This document shows positions 26,506 through 34,770 of a stretch of 64,000 bases of DNA, piece by piece. Origin of the DNA: Burkholderiaceae bacterium (lineage in GTDB: Bacteria; Pseudomonadota; Gammaproteobacteria; Burkholderiales; Burkholderiaceae_A); assembly GCA_004214155.1 (NCBI GenBank), contig SGYQ01000005.1, positions 1-64,000 on the forward strand, read 5' to 3'. A program made the translations under genes and the position numbers. How positions within the stretch are numbered: the stretch's first letter is position 1; each line of letters opens with the position of its first letter. Under the pieces are notes generated by a model. The model worked only from the letters and a program-made list of their open reading frames with translations, did no database searches and was not told the DNA's origin.

Positions 26506-26937
26506 ATGGATAAAGTTAATAACGTCAAATCTGCAATAGCGTCTGCTAATTTGGATGCAAATAATTCTAAAAGCGTCAAGCTGGCTGAAGGAAGGAGTTC
26601 GTCCACTCCCAAAGCAACTCCGGTTACGCAAGGTATCCAGACCAAATTGGACATTTCCCTAAAGAACAAGTCGGTCGCTACCACAAAAACCTTAGCTGAA
26701 ACGTTAAAGACTAACGAAGAGAAGGTAAGGGCGGCAGTTAAGGAAATCAATAATGAGCTTGAAAAACTTCAGAGCGAATTAGGTTTCTCCGTGGACAAGG
26801 TCGCAAATGACGTAGTTATAACGGTTAAGAGAAAAGAGTCTGGTGAGATCGTTCGTCAAATTCCCAGTGAAACCGTTCTTAAGCTCGCACACAATCTTGA
26901 AAAATTAAAAGGGGTTTTACTAGATGAAAAATTATAA
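26506..26937 (+). CDS. flaG: FlaG family flagellar protein
   Basis: FlaG proteins are small, encoded near flagellin and fliD in polar flagellates, and influence filament length; the mechanism is not settled. The C-terminal FlaG domain is recognisable (LEKLQSELGFSVDKVANDVV, then VKRKESGEIVRQIPSETVLK). ATG 26506 (MDKVNN) was preferred because GAGGG at 26494-26498 lies seven bases upstream. ATGs at 26488 and 26500 are also in frame. The N-terminal half is Lys/Ser-rich and poorly conserved. It lies between fliD and the first flagellin. Confidence 0.88.
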   Translation: MDKVNNVKSAIASANLDANNSKSVKLAEGRSSSTPKATPVTQGIQTKLDISLKNKSVATTKTLAETLKTNEEKVRAAVKEINNELEKLQSELGFSVDKVANDVVITVKRKESGEIVRQIPSETVLKLAHNLEKLKGVLLDEKL

Positions 26938-27027
26938 AAAAAAGTGTTGCAAAAAAATATCATATGTTGTAATTTAGTATCAGTCGTTGTATTTAAACAA
27001 TAAAATTGGAGAATCTAGGAGATATCG

Positions 27028-30000
27028 ATGACAGTAATTAACACCAATATTAAATCACTGATAGCGCAAGACACGCTAACGAAAAATACTCAGAGATTGG
27101 GTACGGCTATGGAGAGACTCTCCACAGGTAAGCGAATCAATTCAGCATCGGATGACGCAACAGGGTTGGCGATTGCAACTCGGTTGGATGCCCAGACAAG
27201 GGGCCTCCAGTCAGCTATTAAAAATGCGAATGATTCCATTTCTACTGTGGAAACTGCTGAAGGGGCCATGCAGGAGGTCACATCCATTTTACAAAGAATG
27301 CGGGAGTTAGCGATTCAGTCCGCAAGTGATACAAATAGTGATGCTGACAGAGAGTTTCTTCAAAATGAGATCGATCAACTTTCTACTGAGTTGGACAGGA
27401 TAGCAAGTACAACTCAATATAACGGAATAAATGTTTTGGACGGAAGTTACGCAAACAAAGTGTTCCAAATTGGTGCGAATGCTGGCCAAACTATGAATAT
27501 TTCTATTGGAAGTATGTCTTCGAATGTGTTGGGGGTTGCAACTTCTAATTCTGCTGCCGTTGCAAATTCTTCAATTACACCAACTAGCACAACAACGGCA
27601 ACAACCGGAGGTGCTACAGCAAAGGGAACGGAAGCTGTTCAGACTGTTGTCAACTTAGAGTTTATGAATAACTCAGGGCAGGATGCGTATACTTTCAAGG
27701 TAACTGATAGTAATTCAGGACTAACCGCCGAAATTGCCGCGTTGACCGTAGATATGACCAATTCTGTAAGTAAGGACGCTTTTGTTGGTGCATTAAATCT
27801 TAGTGCTGCGTCAGGTCAAACCGATACAGTGGTTACGGGAGCTAACGCGTTTTCTTCCACAATTGGCGGAACTCTTGATTTAACTAACTCTGCTAATTAC
27901 GGTAAAGTCAGGTTTGCAATTTCCGTCGATGGTGGAGCAACAACCCAAATTGATTTGAGAGATAAATTGATATCGACATCAGGGCTTGATGCATCGTCAG
28001 TCCGTCAGACCCAAATTATCTCTGCTCTTGACTCTGAGTTGGAAAGGTTGTTTGATGGCCGCGTCGGTGCTTCAGCCACTTCAGCAGATAAGATACAGAT
28101 TGAGGACCAGAATGGTCGCCGGTTGAAAGTTACTCAAGGAGCGGGCGATGGAACAATGTTTGGTACAGATGCAGTTAATGCAGGTGGTCTTCTTGCTAAC
28201 CAGACAGTAAGAAATAATTTAACATTTGCTTTTAGTGGAGATACTCTTGTTGCCACGAATACGGCTGGTGGTAAGGTAGCTTTGTCTAATTATGCGGCTG
28301 CCTCCAACAGTCAAGTATTGTTTAATACTGTGACAGATTCCCAGTCAGAAGGGGTCAATGAGCCAATTTTACTCTCGACTGCAAATGCTGCTCCGGGAAC
28401 TATGGCAACAGCAACATATAGCGGGAATGTTGAAAATAGTTCTTTATCAATCCGATTTTCTGACAGAGTTGGTTCAGGCGCTACAGCACAGTACTCTTTC
28501 AAAATTACTGATGGTGCAGGCCATGAATACGGGTCGGTAAGTGACATGAGTTTATTGTCAACTCTCGACAATGCTACGATTCAGGCTTCAGTATTGGCTG
28601 CATTAACGACAGGAATCGCTACTCTTGATGATACAGATAGTTCAATAGACATAAATGAGTTCGAAGTTACGTTCTCAGGTGATCAACTTATCATAAGTAA
28701 CTCTCAAGGCCGAGCTTTGGCAATTGAAAACTTCAGTAGCACGCACGGATTTATGACAGTGACTCCGATTAATGAACCAGGTGCTGCACAAATTCTGGCA
28801 AGTCAAAACGCATATTTTTCGGAGACCCGAGTTCAGTTAAACACTTCGACTTTCGGCCAGGATTTGTCTGCGGCCAACACGGACCTCTTCACATTTACAT
28901 TAGATGGGGTTAATGCATCCTCTGATCTCTCGATTAGTGTAAACGGGAGTTCAACTGGCGGATTGAAAACTGGTGCAGACTTTGCATCTGCGATTCAAAC
29001 TGCAGTAAGAGCGTCAGACAATACCATTAATAATCCGAATACGGGAAGCGCAATTGCGACCGCTGACCTTTCTAACATCACGGTGACATTTGACGCAGAT
29101 ACGGCCGAATTGGTATTTAGGGATAATGCAGGAAGGGCAATGGGATTCGCTTATGCAGGATCGAGTACTCTCACGACCTCGAACGGACCTTTGTTGGAGG
29201 AAGTTACTGGAGCTTCAAACAAGGGATTGACGGTTAAGAGGGACTTCTCAGGAGCTGCTCAAGGTGATGTTATAAACGCCTCGGAGGTTACTTTGGCTTT
29301 CAGTACTTCTGACGCCTCTTTCAACTTCACACTTAATGGAAAATATCTCGACGGGTCCTCAACCAACTCTAGTGCTGCGATGGCGGCAGCAGTAGGTGTT
29401 GATTTCGGTTCCGATACATCTGCACTCCAAAATAAGCTTAATACCTTGATGACTACTCTAAATGGTGTTCATCCGGAATCTGTGTTTGAGTATGCTATTG
29501 ATGGGACTAACAAGTCTATTACCTTCAGGCAGAGGGATGGTGGAGAAATTCTTCTAGGTGGTTTTGTTACGGCGTCCACTCATAAAGATCTGACTGCAAG
29601 TATTACAACTCCGTCAGGTCAAGGAACTAACCAGACAATGGTATTCCAAAACCATGATAAAGCTCTTGCCGCGACAGCTATTGGAACTCAAGGAGTTGCC
29701 ACAGCAGCGACACTAACGCTTAGTGGAGATGATGTTTTCTCCATGACGATTTCAGATGGCACACAAAGTTATACAGCTAGTAATTTGATAGTCGATATCG
29801 ATGATACAACGAGCACAAATAACTTTGGCAACGCGGTTACAGAGGCTTTACTGGGTTCAGGTATCAATGTAACTATGGATACATCTGGAAATGTATTTTT
29901 CAGAAGAAGTGATGGCGGGGCAGTAATACTGCAGTCTCTTACAGCCGCCAAGGGCACCACGGGAGTGTGGACTCCTGATTCTGGACAAGGCACATCCTAC

Positions 30001-30414
30001 AATGTGTCAGGCACTGGGTCAGTTGCGGGGTCAACATCAACCACAACTTCCACTTCTACTTCCTCTACTAGTAGTAGTTCAAGTGTATCCTCCAGTGGAA
30101 ATTCAATTGCAAACATGAGTGTTGCATCACAAGCGGGTGCAACACAGGCGATAGCAACAATTGATGCGGGTATCAGTTATGTACAGGCAGAAAGGTCAAA
30201 TCTTGGTGCGATACAAAATAGATTGACTTACACTGTTGACAACTTGACTAATGCTATGACCAACGCAGCGTCTGCCAGAAGTCGTGTTTTAGACACAGAT
30301 TATGCAAAAGAGACTGCGGAATTGGCTAGAGCGCAGATTATTCAGCAGGCAGCAACTGCCATGTTGGCTCAAGCGAATCAGCAACCGCAAATAGTGTTGG
30401 CATTACTTCAGTAG
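27028..30414 (+). CDS. Giant flagellin 1 (1128 aa)
   Basis: Flagellin polymerises into the filament. The D0/D1 ends are canonical: N-terminal VINTNIKSLIAQDTLTKNTQ, RLSTGKRINSASDDATGLAI (through about residue 165), and C-terminal YVQAERSNLGAIQNRLTYTV, RAQIIQQAATAMLAQANQQP. The middle (about 170-1030) is a very large beta-rich, Thr/Ser/Asp-rich region expected to protrude from the filament. Near residues 1000-1025 is a pure Ser/Thr tract (nt 30023-30100). It resembles flagellin 2 along its whole length, so they are tandem paralogues. The ribosome-binding site is GGAG/AGGAG before ATG 27028. A strong terminator follows at 30470. The Cys-free, Ser/Thr-rich surface would suit O-glycosylation (inference). 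Confidence 0.95.
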   Translation: MTVINTNIKSLIAQDTLTKNTQRLGTAMERLSTGKRINSASDDATGLAIATRLDAQTRGLQSAIKNANDSISTVETAEGAMQEVTSILQRMRELAIQSASDTNSDADREFLQNEIDQLSTELDRIASTTQYNGINVLDGSYANKVFQIGANAGQTMNISIGSMSSNVLGVATSNSAAVANSSITPTSTTTATTGGATAKGTEAVQTVVNLEFMNNSGQDAYTFKVTDSNSGLTAEIAALTVDMTNSVSKDAFVGALNLSAASGQTDTVVTGANAFSSTIGGTLDLTNSANYGKVRFAISVDGGATTQIDLRDKLISTSGLDASSVRQTQIISALDSELERLFDGRVGASATSADKIQIEDQNGRRLKVTQGAGDGTMFGTDAVNAGGLLANQTVRNNLTFAFSGDTLVATNTAGGKVALSNYAAASNSQVLFNTVTDSQSEGVNEPILLSTANAAPGTMATATYSGNVENSSLSIRFSDRVGSGATAQYSFKITDGAGHEYGSVSDMSLLSTLDNATIQASVLAALTTGIATLDDTDSSIDINEFEVTFSGDQLIISNSQGRALAIENFSSTHGFMTVTPINEPGAAQILASQNAYFSETRVQLNTSTFGQDLSAANTDLFTFTLDGVNASSDLSISVNGSSTGGLKTGADFASAIQTAVRASDNTINNPNTGSAIATADLSNITVTFDADTAELVFRDNAGRAMGFAYAGSSTLTTSNGPLLEEVTGASNKGLTVKRDFSGAAQGDVINASEVTLAFSTSDASFNFTLNGKYLDGSSTNSSAAMAAAVGVDFGSDTSALQNKLNTLMTTLNGVHPESVFEYAIDGTNKSITFRQRDGGEILLGGFVTASTHKDLTASITTPSGQGTNQTMVFQNHDKALAATAIGTQGVATAATLTLSGDDVFSMTISDGTQSYTASNLIVDIDDTTSTNNFGNAVTEALLGSGINVTMDTSGNVFFRRSDGGAVILQSLTAAKGTTGVWTPDSGQGTSYNVSGTGSVAGSTSTTTSTSTSSTSSSSSVSSSGNSIANMSVASQAGATQAIATIDAGISYVQAERSNLGAIQNRLTYTVDNLTNAMTNAASARSRVLDTDYAKETAELARAQIIQQAATAMLAQANQQPQIVLALLQ

Positions 30415-30469
30415 TAGGTCTTCTAAAGTATCGATTTAGAATTCCGATACATAGTAGGACAGAAAGCAT

Positions 30470-30496
30470 AAACCCCAGGCTTAAGCCTGGGGTTTT
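30470..30496 (+). terminator. Rho-independent terminator after flagellin 1
   Basis: A perfect palindrome, ACCCCAGGC-TTAA-GCCTGGGGT, followed by TTTT. The stem is GC-rich and lies 56 bases after the stop codon. Confidence 0.9.
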
Positions 30497-30548
30497 GCTA
30501 TTTTTACAACACTAAATTAATTTTTTGGCAGAATTCGTTTGAATTAAG

Positions 30549-30575
30549 TCAAGTTTTTTTTCCATTCGACGATCT
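30549..30575 (+). promoter_or_regulatory. Sigma-28 promoter of flagellin 2
   Basis: TCAAGTTT-N11-GACGATCT. It matches the flaG promoter layout (AAGTTT plus a T run, N11, G-N-CGAT), 73 bases upstream of ATG 30648. Confidence 0.75.
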
Positions 30576-30647
30576 CCCTCACGTACAAGAAGCTTTTTGG
30601 TGGATTTAGAAGCTTCCAACTTAAATTTTTTTTGAAGGAGATGTTAC

Positions 30648-33600
30648 ATGTCTGGCAACTCAGTAATTAACACTAACTTAAAGTCGTTGATTGCGCAGGA
30701 TTCATCCAATATCAACAACAGAAAATTGTCGACGACCATGGAGCGTCTCTCGACAGGTAATAAAATAAATTCTGCTAAAGATGATGCTGCGGGTCTTGCG
30801 ATAAGCACACGAATGGATTCTCAGATTCGTGGATTGAATATGGCAGTTAAAAATGCGTATGACACCGTTTCACTTACTGAAACAGCTGAAGGTGCAATGG
30901 AAGAAGTTACAAACATGCTTCAACGTATGCGTGAGCTAGCACTGCAAGCTGCCAATGATACGAATAGTGATCTTGATCGCAGATACATCCAAGACGAGAT
31001 TGATCAATTAGCTGCAGAAATTGATCGAGTTTCAGATACAACACAATTTAACTCGATCAATGTTTTAGATGGGTCATATAATTCGAAAGTATTTCAAATA
31101 GGTTCGAATGAAAATCAAACTATGAACATCTCAATTGGAAGTATGCACTCTAGTGTGTTAGGTGTTGCTACATCCAATTCTGCTGCAGCTTCTATGGCTC
31201 AACGAGCTTCCTCATCCAGCGGCATTGATGGTGCCGGGGTAATTGAGGGGGCAGTTGCACAAGGTACTGCTCCTACACAAACAGTTGTAGATCTGAAATT
31301 TTTGAATAATTCTGGAAGTGATGCCTACACTTTTAAACTTGTTGACGGAGTATCAGGTCTCACGGCCGAGGTGGCTGCTTTAACCGTAGACATGACAAGC
31401 CAGGTAAGCAAGGATGCGTTTGCGGCCAGTTTGAATTTAAGCGGTCAAAGTGGGCAAACAGACTCAGTTGTAACAGGGTCAACGACAAACTTTTCTGCGG
31501 ATATTGGAAATGCTCTTGATCTCACAAATACCGCTAATTTTGGAAAAGTAAAATTTGCAATTTCTGTTGATGGTGGAGCTACTGTGCAAGTGGACTTGCG
31601 CGATAAATTATTATCAACAACTGGGGTTACGAGAACGGCAGTGACAGAAACACAAATCGTTTCAGCACTGGATTCAGAGTTAGAACGGTTGTTTGATGCA
31701 CGTATCGGTGCTGGAACCAGTTCTGGGTCATTCACAGTTACTGACCAGGAGGGACGCAGATTAAAGGTTTCCCAGGGCGCAGGTGATGGCTCTTTGTTTG
31801 GTACTGATGAGGCTAATTCAGGTGGTTTGTTAGCGCGTGAAACAATGCGAAATAATCTAACAGCGGAGTGGGTTGGCGATACCTTGAAGGTTACAAACTC
31901 TGCTGGTGGAAAGGTATCTTTATCTAGTTACGCAGCACAATCAAATTCACAAGTTTTGTTTGATGTAGTTGACGATGCACAAACTGATGGTTTGAGTGAG
32001 CCGATTTTACTTGCTACTGCCGATGGTAATATGCAGACACAGGCTACCGCAGAATTTACTGGTAGAACGGAAGAATCTCAAATGACCATTCGCTTCTCTG
32101 ATCTTGTTGGTTCAAGTGCAGGTGCAGCAGCCCAATATGGATTTGCAATAACCAACGGTGATGGTGATGTCATGGCTGACTTTAGGACTTCCAGACTGGC
32201 CATTGGCGGTTCTGCAAGTCTATCTTCTACTGTTGCAAATGAAATAGAAGCATCAGTAATGGCAGCCCTTTCTGCTGGAATTGTAGCCAACTATGGTGCG
32301 GACTCTAGTTTCGATGTCCAAGAATTCGGTGTTGTTTATTCTGGAGACACATTGCAAATTACGAACAGAGAAGGTCGTGCACTTGCTGTTGAGTTTTTCA
32401 GTAGTAATGATGGAAACATGACTGTCACACCTACGAACGAGCCAGGCGCAGCTTCTATTCTTGCTTCGAAAAATGCATTTGCGTCTGAAATGCGGGTGAA
32501 AATGAATACCGCTGCGTTTGGTATGGACTTCTCAGCAACTGGCACGGATAGGTTCCTCTTTGCAGTGGACGGAGAGCAATCCTCAGCGGACTTCACTATA
32601 GGTGTAAACGGTTCTGCTGCGGCGGGTGATTTGTTCTCGGGTGCAGCTTTTGCCTCGGCTATTCAAAATGCGTTGGTAAATAGAGATGGTGCCTCAGCCG
32701 ATATTTCTATCATTAGCACGAACGTTGCTGATGGCTCAACTGCGATTGTGACAGCCGATACATCAAGCATTACAGTTACCTATGATGCTGATACTGCAGA
32801 ATTGGTGTTTAGAGATACTGCAGGTCGATCTTTGGGATTTGGCTACGATGCCTCTGCTAATGGATTAGCAAACACAGGGGTTGGACCACTTCTTGAAGAG
32901 TATGTCACAGGTCCGCAGAACAAAAATTATGACGTTCGCACAAGTTCTGCTACCTCTCAGGGAGATGTAGTAGCGTCAACGCAGGTTCGGGTTGAATTTA
33001 ATCAAGATGAGGCTAAGTTTAACTTTAACATCAATGGAAACTATCTTGATGGTTCCTCCACGAATTCTAGTGCTGCGATGGCAAATGCGGTAACCTGGGA
33101 GACAAACATTCCATTTGAACCATCAACTTTAAAATCAAAGCTTGATGATTTGATGGTTACGTTAAATGCGGTCCATGACAAGGATGTGTTTGAATACCAG
33201 GTAGACGGACGAGCCATCACGTTCTACCAGAGAGATGGTGGGGAGTTGAACATTGGTGGATTCGTGACACCCGAGTCTCATAAGGATTTGGTTGCGACCG
33301 TAACTCCTGTGACTTCAGATCAAGGTGATGTAATTGATCTTCAGTTCATGAATCAAGTTAAGCAAACCAGTGGTACTGCGAATGGAACACAGGGTGTTGC
33401 TACTACTGCAACTTTGAACCTGGAAGGGGATGATTTGTACGGGTTTACGTTATCGGACGGTACTCAGTCCTACACTCTGAATTCGCATGTTGTTGATATA
33501 AGTAACACAACAAGTACCGGAAAGTTTGTAGAGGCTGTTGAAGATGCTATCTTAGGTTCTGACATTAAGGTCTCAATGGATACAGATGGTAACGTCTTCT

Positions 33601-34112
33601 TTAGAAGAGACGATGGTGGTCAAATTATTCTTCAGTCCTTTACTTCTGCTACCGGTAAGACAGGAAGTTGGAATCCTGGAAGTGGACAAGGTGACGCGGT
33701 CGCGTTGGATGGTAATGGAAGTGTTCCATTGACAGTAAACCTCGCATCTTCCAGCGGAAGTAATTCGAACTACAGTCCTCTTTCTGGTGGCGGAAACGCA
33801 TCAATTTCTGAGATAACTGTTACTTCTCAGCAGGGTGCATCGGATGCTCTAGGTGCGATCGACTCGGCACTAGCTTATGTCCAGGCAGAAAGATCAAACC
33901 TTGGTTCGATTCAAAACAGGTTAACCCACACTATTGATAACTTAAGCAATGTTGTCACTAGTACGGGAGCAGCTCAAAGTAGAATTCGTGATACAGATTA
34001 TGCGAAGGAAACTTCAGAGCTTGCAAGAACGCAGATTATCCAGCAGGCTGCAACTGCAATGCTTGCCCAGGCTAATCAGCAACCTCAGTTGGTTCTCCAG
34101 CTATTGCAGTAA
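30648..34112 (+). CDS. Giant flagellin 2 (1154 aa)
   Basis: Second large flagellin, a full-length paralogue of flagellin 1. The ends are canonical (VINTNLKSLIAQDSSNINNR, RLSTGNKINSAKDDAAGLAI; C-terminal YVQAERSNLGSIQNRLTHTI, RTQIIQQAATAMLAQANQQP). Conserved landmarks also occur inside the middle region, for example NNSGSDAYTFKLVDG, GLTAEVAALTVDM and YLDGSSTNSSAAMA, each with a near match in flagellin 1. It has its own sigma-28 promoter, a GAAGGAGATG ribosome-binding site and a strong terminator, so it can be expressed independently. The Ser/Thr tract of flagellin 1 is shorter and Gly/Ser/Asn-rich here (ASSSGSNSNYSPLSGGG). Confidence 0.95.
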   Translation: MSGNSVINTNLKSLIAQDSSNINNRKLSTTMERLSTGNKINSAKDDAAGLAISTRMDSQIRGLNMAVKNAYDTVSLTETAEGAMEEVTNMLQRMRELALQAANDTNSDLDRRYIQDEIDQLAAEIDRVSDTTQFNSINVLDGSYNSKVFQIGSNENQTMNISIGSMHSSVLGVATSNSAAASMAQRASSSSGIDGAGVIEGAVAQGTAPTQTVVDLKFLNNSGSDAYTFKLVDGVSGLTAEVAALTVDMTSQVSKDAFAASLNLSGQSGQTDSVVTGSTTNFSADIGNALDLTNTANFGKVKFAISVDGGATVQVDLRDKLLSTTGVTRTAVTETQIVSALDSELERLFDARIGAGTSSGSFTVTDQEGRRLKVSQGAGDGSLFGTDEANSGGLLARETMRNNLTAEWVGDTLKVTNSAGGKVSLSSYAAQSNSQVLFDVVDDAQTDGLSEPILLATADGNMQTQATAEFTGRTEESQMTIRFSDLVGSSAGAAAQYGFAITNGDGDVMADFRTSRLAIGGSASLSSTVANEIEASVMAALSAGIVANYGADSSFDVQEFGVVYSGDTLQITNREGRALAVEFFSSNDGNMTVTPTNEPGAASILASKNAFASEMRVKMNTAAFGMDFSATGTDRFLFAVDGEQSSADFTIGVNGSAAAGDLFSGAAFASAIQNALVNRDGASADISIISTNVADGSTAIVTADTSSITVTYDADTAELVFRDTAGRSLGFGYDASANGLANTGVGPLLEEYVTGPQNKNYDVRTSSATSQGDVVASTQVRVEFNQDEAKFNFNINGNYLDGSSTNSSAAMANAVTWETNIPFEPSTLKSKLDDLMVTLNAVHDKDVFEYQVDGRAITFYQRDGGELNIGGFVTPESHKDLVATVTPVTSDQGDVIDLQFMNQVKQTSGTANGTQGVATTATLNLEGDDLYGFTLSDGTQSYTLNSHVVDISNTTSTGKFVEAVEDAILGSDIKVSMDTDGNVFFRRDDGGQIILQSFTSATGKTGSWNPGSGQGDAVALDGNGSVPLTVNLASSSGSNSNYSPLSGGGNASISEITVTSQQGASDALGAIDSALAYVQAERSNLGSIQNRLTHTIDNLSNVVTSTGAAQSRIRDTDYAKETSELARTQIIQQAATAMLAQANQQPQLVLQLLQ

Positions 34113-34137
34113 TCGTAGTATATTCTCCATAACCTTT

Positions 34138-34166
34138 ACCCCGGCCTTGTGCCGGGGTTTTTTTTT
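34138..34166 (+). terminator. Rho-independent terminator after flagellin 2
   Basis: ACCCCGGC-CTTGT-GCCGGGGT followed by a run of T residues. The stem also ends the converging gene on the minus strand, whose stop codon touches the T run. Confidence 0.93.
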
Positions 34167-34770
34167 ACAAGGAATAACACTCTCCGGAACCGTCAGGATT
34201 TTCCAGTATACGTAATCCTCGTTCGACGGCGTAAAGGTGATGGCTCGGGGATTGTTCAATCGAATAATTGTGGATTAGAAGTAGTCCTTCTTTTCCAGTA
34301 GAAAATGCATCGATACATTCTCGGGCAGGATTTATAGAGGTAGCATTTAAAATTGCGATTAGCAAACTATCTTTTTTTATAGCATTACTTATCACTTCAA
34401 TATCGGAGGAAAAAATGTTTGCTTTGTCTATCAATAAATCCAATTCTTTTTGCAGTTTAGTTTCCTTTAAATGCTCCTGTGGAGAAAGGCTCAATGTTTC
34501 TAACCTATCTTTTTTATCCCCGTGCAAAAAAGCAATCATCGGGTTCAAGAACGATAAAAAATCTATGCCAACGGCAAGTGTCAATTTATTTTTTGATTTA
34601 AGGTTGTGAATTGCCGCATTCACTTTTAGAATAAGCATTCTGGTTTGCATATCAAGTGATTGAGGCTTCTTTGCAAAAAGATCAAGTGCTGCAGGGATTT
34701 CCCTTGCCATTTCAAATTGAGTAAGTGCAATATTATTAAGCTTTAAATTTTTGTCATTATATGTACTCAT
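34165..34770 (-). CDS. Unknown protein, downstream partner of the TPR-glycosyltransferase
   Basis: I do not recognise this 201-residue protein. The first 165 residues look largely helical (MAREIPAALDLFAKKPQSLD, LQKELDLLIDKANIFSSDIE). The C-terminal part has NPARECIDAFSTGKEGLLLI and an ERGLRILENPDGSGECYSL end. There is no signal peptide or membrane segment. Its start overlaps the stop of the TPR-glycosyltransferase by four bases (ATGA), so the two are translated from one message and probably act together. Sitting between the flagellin genes, it could help modify or handle flagellin; that is inference. FliS was considered, but length and sequence do not fit. Confidence 0.75.
   Translation of the reverse strand: MSTYNDKNLKLNNIALTQFEMAREIPAALDLFAKKPQSLDMQTRMLILKVNAAIHNLKSKNKLTLAVGIDFLSFLNPMIAFLHGDKKDRLETLSLSPQEHLKETKLQKELDLLIDKANIFSSDIEVISNAIKKDSLLIAILNATSINPARECIDAFSTGKEGLLLIHNYSIEQSPSHHLYAVERGLRILENPDGSGECYSL

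Noticed and set aside
26394-26750. 118-codon minus-strand frame over flaG
   Set aside because: Antisense to flaG and its promoter region; no ribosome-binding site or protein-like features.
26941-27027. Separate sigma-28 or sigma-54 promoter for flagellin 1
   Set aside because: No GG-N10-GC and no -35/-10 pair with N11 spacing was found; readthrough from flaG is simpler.
30428-30450. GTATCG/CGATAC inverted repeat after flagellin 1
   Set aside because: Only six base pairs with an 11-base loop, next to a much stronger terminator; not above chance.
34268-34609. 113-codon plus-strand frame
   Set aside because: Antisense of the 201-residue gene, directly downstream of the flagellin 2 terminator, with no promoter.
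34165-34770. The 201-residue protein as FliS
   Set aside because: It is too long and lacks the FliS sequence pattern; no other fliS candidate was seen.
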